A stretch of 50,643 nt of DNA from Actinoplanes sp. TBRC 11911 (GTDB taxonomy: Bacteria; Actinomycetota; Actinomycetes; Mycobacteriales; Micromonosporaceae): positions 1 through 50,643 of the forward strand of contig NZ_JABBNC010000054.1 of NCBI RefSeq assembly GCF_012933445.1, written 5' to 3'. The translations under genes were made by a program, and so were the position numbers. Each line of letters begins with the position of its first letter. The stretch's first letter is position 1. Positions 8,450-17,123 of this stretch are shown here, piece by piece. Under the pieces are notes generated by a model. The model saw only the letters and a program-made list of their open reading frames with translations. It was not told where the DNA came from and did no database searches.

Positions 8450-9296
8450 CCGGTTCGACGAACAGGTCGGTCAGGAAGAGGTCGGCGGCGAAGTCGAGGC
8501 TCACGCCGGTTTCCTTGCGGGTGGCGGCCTGCAGCACGGCACCGGACCGGAGGGCGGCACGGGCCACCGCGGCCGGTAACCGGCGAACCCGGCGCGGGTG
8601 GCCGGCCGCCGCGGCCATCCGGGTGAACATCTCGTGCCAGGTGACGTTCTCGTCGGCGACCGGGATGTTCTCGTTGCTGGCCTTCTCCAGCGCGTCCGCC
8701 GCCGTTTCGGCCACGACGGTCGCCGAGGTCACCGCGGTGCCGCCGGGCGGGGCCAGCAACGGGGACCGTGACTTGGCCCAGGTCTGCAGCGGGCCGGCCC
8801 AGTTCGGCAGCCGGCCGTTCGCGCGGCCGAGCACGAAGGGCAGCTCCAGCACGGCGAGCGGCAAACCGGGGCCGGCCGCGTCGCGTCCCTCGCGCGCCTG
8901 TTCGGCTCGGCAACGCACGTACATGTGGCGGTCCGACAGCTGCCATTCCGGGTGCAGGCGATCGAAGTACGTGTAGTACGAGCCCATCAGCACGGCCCGG
9001 GTCAGCCCTTCCTGGCGGGCCGCGGTCATCAGGCGTACGACCGGGTCGACCAGATCGTGGCGGAAAGCCGGATAGATCGGCTTGGGCAGGGGTCGTTGTT
9101 CCTCGGTGCGCAGGGCGACGACGACGCCGTCATGACCGGCCAGCAGCGGTCGCAGGTCGGTGGGCTGATGGAGATCCACCGAGTGATCGGCGTTGCTGCG
9201 GCGCGCCAGCGTGGTCACCTCGTGGCCGCGCTCGCGCAGCGTCCGGGTGATGTGGGTACCGAGGAGGCCGCTCGCGCCCGCGACAAGAATTCGCAC
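8403..9296 (-). CDS. NAD(P)-dependent epimerase/SDR-type oxidoreductase
   Basis: A 297-aa Rossmann-fold enzyme of the extended/atypical short-chain dehydrogenase group. The dinucleotide-binding motif GASGLLG lies at residues 8-14, followed by GHEVTTLARRS, where the Arg suits an NADPH phosphate. A later MGSYYTYFDR segment could supply an active-site Tyr. The start is a GTG. It is monocistronic: a strong hairpin separates it from the upstream small gene, and its 3' end overlaps the convergent ATPase regulator by 47 bases. The substrate is unknown. Confidence 0.88.
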   Translation of the reverse strand: MRILVAGASGLLGTHITRTLRERGHEVTTLARRSNADHSVDLHQPTDLRPLLAGHDGVVVALRTEEQRPLPKPIYPAFRHDLVDPVVRLMTAARQEGLTRAVLMGSYYTYFDRLHPEWQLSDRHMYVRCRAEQAREGRDAAGPGLPLAVLELPFVLGRANGRLPNWAGPLQTWAKSRSPLLAPPGGTAVTSATVVAETAADALEKASNENIPVADENVTWHEMFTRMAAAAGHPRRVRRLPAAVARAALRSGAVLQAATRKETGVSLDFAADLFLTDLFVEPVSGRSMTPAFAETFH

Positions 9297-9306
9297 CGCT
9301 CGATGT

Positions 9307-9343
9307 TCTCACGGCGCGGCGCGTGACACGCCGCGCCGTGAGA
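9307..9343 (-). terminator. Hairpin terminator after the 73-aa gene
   Basis: A perfect 15-bp inverted repeat (core CACGGCGCGGCG and its complement) with a 7-base loop lies 5 bases beyond the stop of the minus-strand gene at 9349 and just before the start of the next minus-strand gene. Position and strength fit an intrinsic GC-rich terminator. Confidence 0.75.
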
Positions 9344-9348
9344 TCACA

Positions 9349-9570
9349 TCACTTGGCGTCGGCCAGCACCGTCAGCGCCTGAGCGGCCTGGAAGTACTTG
9401 TTGCGGCCCAGCTCGCCGATGGTCTTGATGCCGAGCGCCTGGCGGATGAGCGCCCCGCCGGCCTCGCTGACACCGGCGAGCGCCTCGACCGGCGCGTCGA
9501 TGATCTCGGCCAGCGACTTGTCCTGCCAGGCCTTGTCGACGACCGTCGACAGATCGGCGTTGACTGCCAT
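9349..9570 (-). CDS. Small conserved actinobacterial protein, HhH-like
   Basis: A 73-aa cytosolic protein without TM or signal. It reads as short helices with the segment ALAGVSEAGGALIRQALGIKTIGELG, in which two helices flank glycine turns much like a helix-hairpin-helix unit. Similar 70-80 residue proteins are common in actinomycetes and have no known role. The ATG at 9570 has GGAG five bases upstream. It is followed by a strong terminator and is divergent from the DoxX gene. Nucleic-acid or protein binding is possible by fold but not shown. Confidence 0.7.
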   Translation of the reverse strand: MAVNADLSTVVDKAWQDKSLAEIIDAPVEALAGVSEAGGALIRQALGIKTIGELGRNKYFQAAQALTVLADAK

Positions 9571-9678
9571 CAAGTTCTCCGTCCAGATGGGAACATTTTG
9601 CGCGGGCGAGCTTAGTGGATCAACGCTTGGCGGGTCCGGGCCGCCTGACGTTTGCGGCGTGTGTCTCGTCCCACCGGT

Positions 9679-10041
9679 ATGAATATCGTTCTGTGGATCA
9701 TCGCCGGGTTCCTGGCCACGGGCTTCCTCTTCGCGGGCACCACCAAGCTGCTGTTCACCCGGGAGAAACTGGCGTCGTCGCCGGGCGGTGGCTGGGCGAT
9801 GCAGTTCAGCCCGCGCTTCATCAAGACGTTAGGCGTGCTGGAGATCCTCGGCGCCGTCGGCTTGATCCTGCCCGCGGCGCTGGACATCGCCCCGATATTG
9901 GTGCCGCTGGCCGCGGTGGGCCTGGCCATCGTCATGATCGGCGGGTCGGTCGTGGTGTATCGCCGGCACGACTACCGGACCGTCGCGGTGAACACGACCT
10001 ATATGGCGCTCGCGCTCTTCGTGGCGTTCGGTCGCGCCTGA
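9679..10041 (+). CDS. DoxX-like membrane protein
   Basis: A 120-aa integral membrane protein with four hydrophobic helices (WIIAGFLATGFLFAGTTKLL, then FIKTLGVLEILGAVGLILP, APILVPLAAVGLAIVMIG and a last helix near the C-terminus), matching the DoxX/DoxX-like family. Members are linked to quinone or thiosulfate metabolism and redox stress, but small DoxX-like proteins like this one are uncharacterised. I chose the ATG at 9679; a GTG at 9661 in frame is an alternative. The 3' end overlaps the convergent gene at 9999 by 43 bases. Confidence 0.8.
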   Translation: MNIVLWIIAGFLATGFLFAGTTKLLFTREKLASSPGGGWAMQFSPRFIKTLGVLEILGAVGLILPAALDIAPILVPLAAVGLAIVMIGGSVVVYRRHDYRTVAVNTTYMALALFVAFGRA

Positions 10042-10532
10042 CCGCGCCGGCGCAGGATCGCCACGGTCAGCTTGGCGACCACGACCTCGTAGAACGCGGC
10101 ACCCAGGTTCGCGCCGCCGAGAAAGATGAGCGCCTCGTCCGCCGTGATCGTGTCGGTGACGGCCGCGGCCCCGAAAGCGGCCGCGTAATAGGGCACCTCC
10201 TTGGCGATCTCGGTGCCGGTGTACGCGACGGCGGCCGCCACCCGCTTTGCCCGCCGGCCGCGTACCAGGTCATACGCGGCCTTGGACAACACGTTCGTGC
10301 TCGTCCCCGTCGCCGCCAGCAGCTTCCCGTTGGCGAGCAGGTTCGCGCGCAGCCCGGCCGCCCAGGCCGCGTAGCTCACCACGAGAAACACCAGCACCCA
10401 CCGATGTCCGAGGTCGTCGAGCAGCCCGGACGCGACCAGTCCGCCCCCGGCCACCGCCGCGAAGGCGTCCAGCGCCCAGGTGGACGCCGCGGTGGCCGCG
10501 ATGCTGACGGTCCAGGCCGCGAACGGCGACAT
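9999..10532 (-). CDS. Hypothetical membrane protein
   Basis: A 177-aa protein that I do not recognise. It has hydrophobic segments near residues 5-35 (two alanine-rich stretches) and HRWVLVFLVVSYAAWAAGL near 43-61, then a basic loop RGRRAKR and another apolar C-terminal part, AFYEVVVAKLTVAIL. Its start lies 31 bases after the stop of the flavin monooxygenase, so the two are probably co-transcribed. The 3' end overlaps the convergent DoxX gene by 43 bases. Alanine richness could make a GC-rich shadow frame look hydrophobic, hence the moderate confidence. Confidence 0.6.
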   Translation of the reverse strand: MSPFAAWTVSIAATAASTWALDAFAAVAGGGLVASGLLDDLGHRWVLVFLVVSYAAWAAGLRANLLANGKLLAATGTSTNVLSKAAYDLVRGRRAKRVAAAVAYTGTEIAKEVPYYAAAFGAAAVTDTITADEALIFLGGANLGAAFYEVVVAKLTVAILRRRGQARPNATKSASAI

Positions 10533-10563
10533 CGTCAGGCCTCGACGTGCGTGCGCATGCCCG

Positions 10564-11964
10564 TCACCCGCCGACGGCCGCGAGCAGGGTCTGGCGGCCC
10601 GGTCCGGGTAACGCGTAGGTCGGCGCGCCCCCGCCGAACTTCATGATCTTCTCGGCCATTCCCGGCTGGGCGACCAGATCGTCCGGGGTGGCCAGCATCG
10701 AGGCCAGCGACTGATATCCCCGGGCGACGTCCGGATCCACGAGCCCGGCCGCGATGATCGCCCGGCTGAACGCCCACTTCGGGTCGTCCGGCTGATAGGG
10801 CACTCCGGCGGCGTCCGCGTCGAGCTCGGCCAGCCGGTGCCGGTCGAACCAGAGCGTGCCGCGATACATCGGCTCCACGGCCGCCGCGGTCCACTCATGG
10901 AACAGGCTCGTCAGTTTGTCGTGTTCGTCAACCCCGGTTTCCCGTACGGCGTCGCGCAGTCCCTTCGCATGGATCAGACCCATGGTCGCGCCCCGGCCCA
11001 GCGAGGGGTTGGTGCACGCCCACGAGTCGCCGACCGCGAGCACGCCGGTCGCGATCGGTGCGCCGTCCACGACGAATTGGCGGTGGCGGTCCTCGATCCC
11101 GGCTATCACCTCGACGCCCGGAGTGGGGGTGCCGTCGGCCCAGCCGGCCGCGTTCGGATACTCCCGCAGGGCCGCGTGCCAGGTCTCCGGGTCGCGCAGG
11201 CCGCGCAGTGCCTTGTCGCGGCTGCTTGTTACGAAGGTGACGCTCCACGTGTCGTTGTCCGCCGGGAGGGTCAGGATCGAGAGAGACTCGTAGCGTTGCA
11301 GCATGGTGGCGCTGCCCTCCGGCCGCTCACCCTTTTTCATGAAATGTCGCCCGAAGTAGACAAAGCCGCTGTCTTCGCGCTCCTCCACCGGCCGGCGCGC
11401 ACCCGCGGCCTCCAGCCACGACCCCAGCGCCGAACGCCGGCCACCGCAGTCGACGACCAGGTCGGCCCGTAAAGCATGGCCGCCTTCGGCCAGCACTCCG
11501 GTCACGCGCGGCACCGGTCCGCCGTCGGTGATCAGTCCGGTGACCGCCACCCCGCGCCGGACCGTTACGCCATCAGTGCGCGCCGCCACGCTCACGAGCA
11601 CCGCCTCCAGAACGGGCCGGCGGCCGGTCACCGTCTCGAACCGTTCGTCACCGTCGCGCCACGGCCCCCGCAGATTCGCCGGCAGCAGGTCGAGTGGATT
11701 CATCCGAAGCCCGCCGACCGCCTCCAGCTCCTCGATCACCTCGGGCAGCTCGGCCTCCATCTCGATCCGCCACCGGGACGGCATCACATGCGCCAGCCGG
11801 AACTGGTTGACCCCCGGCCGTTGCCAGTCCTCCCACGCCCGAACCGCCGTGGGTGCTTCGTGCGGGTCCCGCTCCAGCACCGTGACCCGGTGCCCGTCCC
11901 GGGCGAGCAACATCGCCGTGGAAAGCCCGCACATGCCCGCGCCGAGAACGATGATCTGTCCCAT
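10564..11964 (-). CDS. FAD-dependent monooxygenase/oxidoreductase
   Basis: A 466-aa flavoprotein. The N-terminal Rossmann motif IIVLGAGMCGLSTAM (residues 3-17) ends in an acidic VTVLERDP strand, binding the FAD adenosine. The second FAD motif, GVLAVGDSWACTNPSLGRGA, sits about two-thirds along. Both fit the p-hydroxybenzoate-hydroxylase/geranylgeranyl-reductase superfamily. No TM segment is seen. I chose the ATG at 11964, with GGGGGA seven bases upstream, over a start 18 codons earlier. The hypothetical membrane protein follows after 31 bases. The substrate is unknown. Confidence 0.88.
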   Translation of the reverse strand: MGQIIVLGAGMCGLSTAMLLARDGHRVTVLERDPHEAPTAVRAWEDWQRPGVNQFRLAHVMPSRWRIEMEAELPEVIEELEAVGGLRMNPLDLLPANLRGPWRDGDERFETVTGRRPVLEAVLVSVAARTDGVTVRRGVAVTGLITDGGPVPRVTGVLAEGGHALRADLVVDCGGRRSALGSWLEAAGARRPVEEREDSGFVYFGRHFMKKGERPEGSATMLQRYESLSILTLPADNDTWSVTFVTSSRDKALRGLRDPETWHAALREYPNAAGWADGTPTPGVEVIAGIEDRHRQFVVDGAPIATGVLAVGDSWACTNPSLGRGATMGLIHAKGLRDAVRETGVDEHDKLTSLFHEWTAAAVEPMYRGTLWFDRHRLAELDADAAGVPYQPDDPKWAFSRAIIAAGLVDPDVARGYQSLASMLATPDDLVAQPGMAEKIMKFGGGAPTYALPGPGRQTLLAAVGG

Positions 11965-12113
11965 CGGATGTCCCCCTGTGTTGGTGAGACATTGATGGTC
12001 GGCCTTCCGGCGGCTCACCTTCGAGGTCAGATGCCGGTCAATGGCTGTCCAAACGGGGTCCGGCGGCGGACAGTGGGGGGATCCGCAACCCGGGATCAGG
12101 GGAGGTCATCGGC

Positions 12114-14132
12114 GTGGCGGCACACTTAGGCGACCTGCTGGACGCCGCGCGCAGGCAACGCTTCGTCGGCCGCGAACGCGAGCTGGCCAGCTTCGACGCG
12201 GCATTATCCGGCCAGACCCCGACCCGGGTCCTGCTCGTGCACGGCCAGGGCGGCATCGGCAAGACCACGCTGCTGACCGAGTTCCGCGCGCGTGCGGTCG
12301 TGGCCGGCCGGCCCGTCGTACAGCTGGACGGTCGTGATGTTGATCCGTCACCGGAGGGTATGGCTGTCGCGGCCGCGGCCCCGCCCGGCGCCGTGCTGCT
12401 GGTGGACGGCTACGAACAGCTCACCCCGATCGACGCGTGGGTCCGCGACGACCTCATCCCCGGCCTCGGCGCCGACACGGTGGTCGTGCTCGCCGGCCGC
12501 GACTCACCGCCTTCGCCGTGGCGTACGGACCCTGGTTGGCGGCAGCTGGTCGCCGTGCACCGCCTGGACCCTTTCGACCCCGACGAATGCGTGCGTCTGC
12601 TCTCCGACGCCGGCGTGGCCGACGAGGACTGCACGCACCTGGTCCGCCTGGGCCGCGGCCACCCCCTGGCCATGGCGATGCTGGCCGACCTGGCCACCTC
12701 CGGCACGGTCCCGCACACCCTGGCCGACGCCCCCGACCTGATGTCGGCGTTGCTGGAGTCCTTCGTCCGCGACGCGCCCAGCGAGGCCCACCTGACGGGC
12801 TTGGCCACCTGCGTGATCACCTGGCTGACCACCGAGGATCTGCTCGACCGCTTAGTGGGCGCCGACGCTCCCGCGGTGTGGCGCTGGCTGGCCCACCGCC
12901 CGTTCATCACCAGCGGCCCACGCGGCCTGACCATCCACGACCTGGCCCGCGACGTCCTGGACACCGAGTTCGAACGCCGCATCCCGGAGCGCTATCACCG
13001 CTACCACCACACCGTGCAGGCGCACGTGATAGCCGGCCTGCGCAACGCGACCGGCTTCGACCGTCAGGTGCACGCGCAGCGCCTGCTGTTCCTGCTCCGC
13101 AACAGCCCGCTGGCCGAGGCCTTCGCCACGTTGCGTTCTCGTGGGTCCGCGTCGGTGGTCCCCGGGCGCCCTTCGGAGCACGACCAGGTCTGCGAGATCG
13201 TCGAACGCCTGGAGGGCAAGGCTGGGGCTGACCTGGCCCGGGCGTGGTTGTCCTCGCAGCCCGAGAACCTCAGTGTGGTCCGCGTCGGCGATCGCGTGGC
13301 GGGCTATGCCTACCAGCTGTTTTGCCCTTCAGGTTCACCTTTGGAAGAGCAAGACCCGGTCGTACGCGCGTGCCTGTCCCATGTCCGCCAGCACGGTCCG
13401 GCCCGCCCTGGGGAGCTGGTGAACATCGCGCGTTTCATCGGTGGGGCGGCCGAGGGCCAGCGGGACCCGTACGCCGTGCTGGCAGCGGGGGCGTCGTCCA
13501 ACGTCGAATGGTTGACGCGGCCGTTGGCGTGGACGTTCTGCATCTTCGTGGACCGCGAGTATTGGGCACCGTTGTTCGACCATGCGGCGTTCAGCCCGAT
13601 GTTCGAGCTAGATTTCGGCGGGAAGCGGCAGATCGCGTACGGGATAGATTGGCGCCGGTTGCCGATAGACACGTGGCTAGCCCTGATGGACGAGCGAGGC
13701 CATTCGGGTGGAAGCGGTCCCCCGCCGGCGGCTTTGCTCTCCCCGCCGCCGCTGGACCGCGCCCGTTTCGACACCGCGGTCCGCGAGGCCCTCCGCACGC
13801 TGCACCGACCGGATCAGCTTGGCACCAACCCGCTGATCGGCTCCGCGCTGGCGGCCACCCCAGCCGGCCCGGCTGTCGATCAGCTCCGGGCAACGCTGGA
13901 GGCGGCCGTGGCATGCCTGGCCAAGGAGCCCAAAGGCGACCAGCTGCGGGCGGTGCTGGACCGCACATACTTACGTCCGGCCGCGACCCGCGAGGCCGCC
14001 GCCGAGGTATTGGACCTGCCGTTCAGCACGTATCGCCGCTATCTGGCCAGGGCGCTGGAACAGCTGACCGATCTGCTCTGGATGGTGGAGATAGGTGACG
14101 TACATCTGGTCGCACCCGGGGCTGGCGATTGA
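12114..14132 (+). CDS. STAND-like P-loop ATPase, regulator type
   Basis: A 672-aa ATPase. The opening RFVGRERELASFDAAL is the usual lead-in to AAA_16-type modules. Walker A is GQGGIGKT (about 44-51), Walker B-like VLLVDGYEQL is near 95-104 and VVLAGRDSP is the sensor-like strand. The last 60 residues (TREAAAEVLDLPFSTYRRYLAR) look like a helix-turn-helix of sigma-region-4 style, so it may bind DNA. It is cytosolic. GTG start with GGGGAGG upstream. It lies divergent from the flavin gene and 175 bases upstream of the putative immune pair; a link to either is unproven. Role unknown. Confidence 0.85.
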   Translation: MAAHLGDLLDAARRQRFVGRERELASFDAALSGQTPTRVLLVHGQGGIGKTTLLTEFRARAVVAGRPVVQLDGRDVDPSPEGMAVAAAAPPGAVLLVDGYEQLTPIDAWVRDDLIPGLGADTVVVLAGRDSPPSPWRTDPGWRQLVAVHRLDPFDPDECVRLLSDAGVADEDCTHLVRLGRGHPLAMAMLADLATSGTVPHTLADAPDLMSALLESFVRDAPSEAHLTGLATCVITWLTTEDLLDRLVGADAPAVWRWLAHRPFITSGPRGLTIHDLARDVLDTEFERRIPERYHRYHHTVQAHVIAGLRNATGFDRQVHAQRLLFLLRNSPLAEAFATLRSRGSASVVPGRPSEHDQVCEIVERLEGKAGADLARAWLSSQPENLSVVRVGDRVAGYAYQLFCPSGSPLEEQDPVVRACLSHVRQHGPARPGELVNIARFIGGAAEGQRDPYAVLAAGASSNVEWLTRPLAWTFCIFVDREYWAPLFDHAAFSPMFELDFGGKRQIAYGIDWRRLPIDTWLALMDERGHSGGSGPPPAALLSPPPLDRARFDTAVREALRTLHRPDQLGTNPLIGSALAATPAGPAVDQLRATLEAAVACLAKEPKGDQLRAVLDRTYLRPAATREAAAEVLDLPFSTYRRYLARALEQLTDLLWMVEIGDVHLVAPGAGD

Positions 14133-14307
14133 GGCGCCTCCGTCGAATAGACCTCGTCGTGTACCTGTCGTGACCGCTGAACCCAGTCACCAGACCAGCT
14201 TTCCAGTAAATGATCTCGAGGTGATGTTGCGCCAACCCTTCCTGTCAGGGTGACATGAAGGTAGAGTCCAATCACGACCGCCGATGCACGGAAGTGGTTA
14301 GGACAGA

Positions 14308-15456
14308 ATGATGAGCGCTGATCGGGTTGTGATCCTCACCGCCCTGAACGTCGAGTACGACGCCGTTCATAAGAGGTTGAGCCGCGCGAAAGCGCATTGG
14401 CATCCGGCCGGCACGCGGTTCGAGACCGGAAGGCTAAGACCTACCGGATGCCGCGCGGTGCTGGCCCTGGTCGGCAAAGGCAATCAGGCCGCCGCGGTCC
14501 TGGCCGAGCGGGCGATCGCGGAATTCGCCCCGTCCGCCGTGCTGTTCGTGGGGGTCGCCGGGGCCCTGCGGGACGGTGTCGGTCTCGGGGACGTGGTGGT
14601 CGCCTCACACGTCTACTCCTACCACGGCGGCAGAGCCGAGGACGACGGTGTGCGAGCTCGGCCGCGGAGCTGGGAGATCTCTCATCCAGCAGCCCAGCTT
14701 GCCCAGCATCTGATTCGAGCAGGCGGATGGTTGCCGGGGACATGTCCCAAGGTGCATTTCGGGCCGATCGCCGCGGGAGAAGTGGTACACGACTCGCGAG
14801 TCTCGGAGCAGGCCCGCTGGGTTCGGCAGCACTACAACGACGCCCTGGCGATCGAGATGGAGGCTGCGGGCGTCGCACAGGCGGGACACCTCAACCGATC
14901 GCTTCCCGTGGTCGTGATCCGCGGAGTCAGCGACTTGGCCGACGGCAGCAAGAAGAGCACGGACGGTGAAATCTGGCAGGTGCGCGCCGCGGACCACGCG
15001 GCCGCCTTTGCCGCCGTGCTAGCGCAGGACCTCGTGATTCGGCCTGACAACGATAACGAAGGCGAGCCGTCAACGAACGAAACGCGGCGCACCGCCACGT
15101 TCAGCAACATCGCGACCGGTAATGCCCGGGTGGGCGCACAGTTTGGGCAGGTGAACGGCAACGTCAGCCTCGGTGCCAGCGCACCTGCCGGACTGAGCGA
15201 TCCGGCAGCCGACATCACTGCCCTTCGGAGTCTGATGACGAGGGCGCACCACAGCGGCCGCCTGGACGACCTCACATATGCGGCGGCCCAGGAGGAGTTG
15301 GACGCCGCACTCGGCTGCTTGGACGACTACAACACCGCCGTAGGAAGGAACCGAATCGCGATATCGCTCAAGAAGCTCCACGGCCTCGTCGGCGACGACA
15401 GCGAATTGGCCGCACGCGTCTCCGAAGTCATTTCAACGTTGAGGAGCGCGTCGTGA
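14308..15456 (+). CDS. Nucleoside phosphorylase-fold effector with RHIM-like motif
   Basis: A 382-aa protein. Residues 5-245 form a PNP/MTA-SAH-nucleosidase (PNP_UDP_1) domain: VILTALNVEYDAV start, LFVGVAGALRDGVGLGDVVVA, the catalytic acids in AIEMEAAG (Glu183/Glu185) and the proton-donor Asp209 in RGVSDLAD, all intact. Residues 264-288 hold a short motif (core VGAQFGQVNGNV) that matches the N-terminus of the next protein. A helical tail of about 90 residues follows. PNP-fold effectors of anti-phage systems such as Detocs cleave ATP; that this one does is inference. Its TGA overlaps the GTG of the next gene, so translation is coupled. Confidence 0.9.
   Translation: MMSADRVVILTALNVEYDAVHKRLSRAKAHWHPAGTRFETGRLRPTGCRAVLALVGKGNQAAAVLAERAIAEFAPSAVLFVGVAGALRDGVGLGDVVVASHVYSYHGGRAEDDGVRARPRSWEISHPAAQLAQHLIRAGGWLPGTCPKVHFGPIAAGEVVHDSRVSEQARWVRQHYNDALAIEMEAAGVAQAGHLNRSLPVVVIRGVSDLADGSKKSTDGEIWQVRAADHAAAFAAVLAQDLVIRPDNDNEGEPSTNETRRTATFSNIATGNARVGAQFGQVNGNVSLGASAPAGLSDPAADITALRSLMTRAHHSGRLDDLTYAAAQEELDAALGCLDDYNTAVGRNRIAISLKKLHGLVGDDSELAARVSEVISTLRSAS
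15097..15171 (+). other. RHIM-like amyloid-signalling motif, effector copy
   Basis: Encodes residues 264-288 of the PNP-fold protein. Aligned without gaps to the next gene's residues 5-29, the two share T-F-x-N-I-A-x3-A-x-V-G-x-Q-x-G and a Val five residues later. The core here is AQFG, close to the RHIM consensus (V/I)-Q-(V/I/L)-G. It sits between the enzyme domain and a helical tail, a linker position. Confidence 0.6.
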
Positions 15457-17123
15457 CACAGCCGACGTTTGCGAACATCGCCGAGGACGACGCGCATGTA
15501 GGCGTACAGATTGGGATCCTGCACCTGGACGTCGATTACCAGCCACCGCCGGAGGCGTCACCCGAGCAGATCTTCCGCATCGGTGTGCGCTATCTCGATG
15601 CCCGGATCCTCGACGAAGCGCGAAAGCTCATCGAGGAGGCTGTGGCCCTGGGCTGCGTAACGACGAACGAGGTCCACTTTTGTCGGCTGCTCGCGCTGCT
15701 GAGCGGACGCTCACTACGCCACCTGGACCTCGACGAACTTGATCAACTCAGCTCGATCTGCCACCGGATCGGCCACGTCGACGGTGATGACTCCTGGGCC
15801 GTCGGCTTGCGGTGCATCCTCATGCTGCTCGACAACGTCGGCTCCGCCGACCCGGCGCTGACTGTCAAGAAGATCGAGGAACTGCCCGAACGACAACGGG
15901 CGCTGATTCTGGATCACCTTGGGGTGCTGCGTGAGGGGCCGCTGGAGGACCGCATGTGGCAGCTTTCGGCCGAACGGGCCAGGTCCGGGCAGCTGGCAGC
16001 AGACCGGACGGGGCGCGCCTGGATCTTCTTCCAGCCGAATCCAGCGAGGGCACGAGTACGCGAGGCCGGACGATTCTCGGTGCGGCTGGCGGACCTGGGG
16101 CGCGCCGCGCTGGGTGGACTCGTGTTCCTCATCGCCGTGGTCGAGGTTGGTTCGCTGGTGTTGCAGAGCGGTGGTCTGGTGCCGATCATCGCTTACCTGG
16201 CAGCCGTGCTGGGCGCCGTGATGTTCGCTTGGCAAGGGGCGGAATGGCACTTCAGGTATCGGCGGGTGCGCGGAAAGGATGCAGAGTTCGTTGCCCTTCC
16301 GCGAGACGAGACCGCACCGCCTGGAGGCTTCGCCAGAAGAGTGGACCGGCTCTTCGACGACTACTTCGGACGCTACGTACCGGGCGACACAGATCGGTCG
16401 ACGTGGCTGCAACAAACTGCCGGGATCCGGCAGTGTCTGCGCGATGAGATCGTCGAGATCTACCGTGAGCAACGTATCCATGGCGACCAAATCGCTTGGC
16501 TCGTCCGCTACCTCGTAAGCGACGTTCGACAGCGCTGGGAGAACGGAACACTCGCTGCCTATCGCCAGCAACTGCGCACGCCTCTGCCGGTCATAGCCAG
16601 GTGTTTACTGGGCCTGGCAGCGATCGTTCTCTCCGGGTTGTGGATCATGCCGGCGGCGATCCGGGCCGCACCGCTCGCAGGCGCTTTGTGGACCATCCTG
16701 GCCGCGGCATCGGCATTTGCCGTCACCATCGGTGGTTTCCGCATAGACACCGAGAGGCGGCGCGTGCGAGCTGACAAGGACGAGTGCGCGGACAAACTGC
16801 GCGCACGCGAGGAGGCGTACAAACGATGGATGCGGAAGCTCGCCCGCAAGCCAACCGATGCGGAGATGGCAGGGTGGCTGGAATGTGACCGCAGAATTCT
16901 CATTGACGAGACGATGCGGCACTACAAGCTCAAGGCAAGTCAAGTGATCGCCCAAGGGTTCATCGAAGCACCCGGCCGATCCGCCAAGCGGGCCCGGATC
17001 CATCGCGGCCCTTGGCGCTACTCGAGGTACCAGCTCTTGCTCTTTCTCCTGACCGACGACGGCGTACGGCAGGTCGACATCGAGCTCGACTTCGAGAAGG
17101 TCCTTTTCAGACCCAGCGCCTGA
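15453..17123 (+). CDS. Membrane protein with N-terminal VQIG motif (3' frameshifted)
   Basis: A 556-aa protein as read. Residues 5-29 are a RHIM-like motif with VQIG at 18-21. Residues 36-135 are TPR-like helices (SPEQIFRIGVRYLDARILDEA and onward). Two TM hairpins lie at about 218-260 and 383-428, separated by a soluble helical region; a basic coiled segment and a domain with GPWRYSRYQLLLFLLTDDGVR follow. The reading frame ends at LDFEKVLFRPSA, but the expected continuation lies in another frame to 17437; one extra G near 17099 would restore a protein of about 661 aa. The GTG start overlaps the PNP gene's stop. Function not known; I infer a sensor or scaffold for the PNP effector. Confidence 0.8.
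   Translation: MTQPTFANIAEDDAHVGVQIGILHLDVDYQPPPEASPEQIFRIGVRYLDARILDEARKLIEEAVALGCVTTNEVHFCRLLALLSGRSLRHLDLDELDQLSSICHRIGHVDGDDSWAVGLRCILMLLDNVGSADPALTVKKIEELPERQRALILDHLGVLREGPLEDRMWQLSAERARSGQLAADRTGRAWIFFQPNPARARVREAGRFSVRLADLGRAALGGLVFLIAVVEVGSLVLQSGGLVPIIAYLAAVLGAVMFAWQGAEWHFRYRRVRGKDAEFVALPRDETAPPGGFARRVDRLFDDYFGRYVPGDTDRSTWLQQTAGIRQCLRDEIVEIYREQRIHGDQIAWLVRYLVSDVRQRWENGTLAAYRQQLRTPLPVIARCLLGLAAIVLSGLWIMPAAIRAAPLAGALWTILAAASAFAVTIGGFRIDTERRRVRADKDECADKLRAREEAYKRWMRKLARKPTDAEMAGWLECDRRILIDETMRHYKLKASQVIAQGFIEAPGRSAKRARIHRGPWRYSRYQLLLFLLTDDGVRQVDIELDFEKVLFRPSA
15465..15539 (+). other. RHIM-like amyloid-signalling motif, partner copy
   Basis: Encodes residues 5-29 of the membrane protein, TFANIAEDDAHVGVQIG and eight more. 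The VQIG tetrad matches the RHIM core of RIPK-type proteins and of bacterial amyloid signalling sequences (BASS), which typically occur at the N-terminus of a receptor and on an effector encoded next to it. That is the arrangement seen here. Confidence 0.6.
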
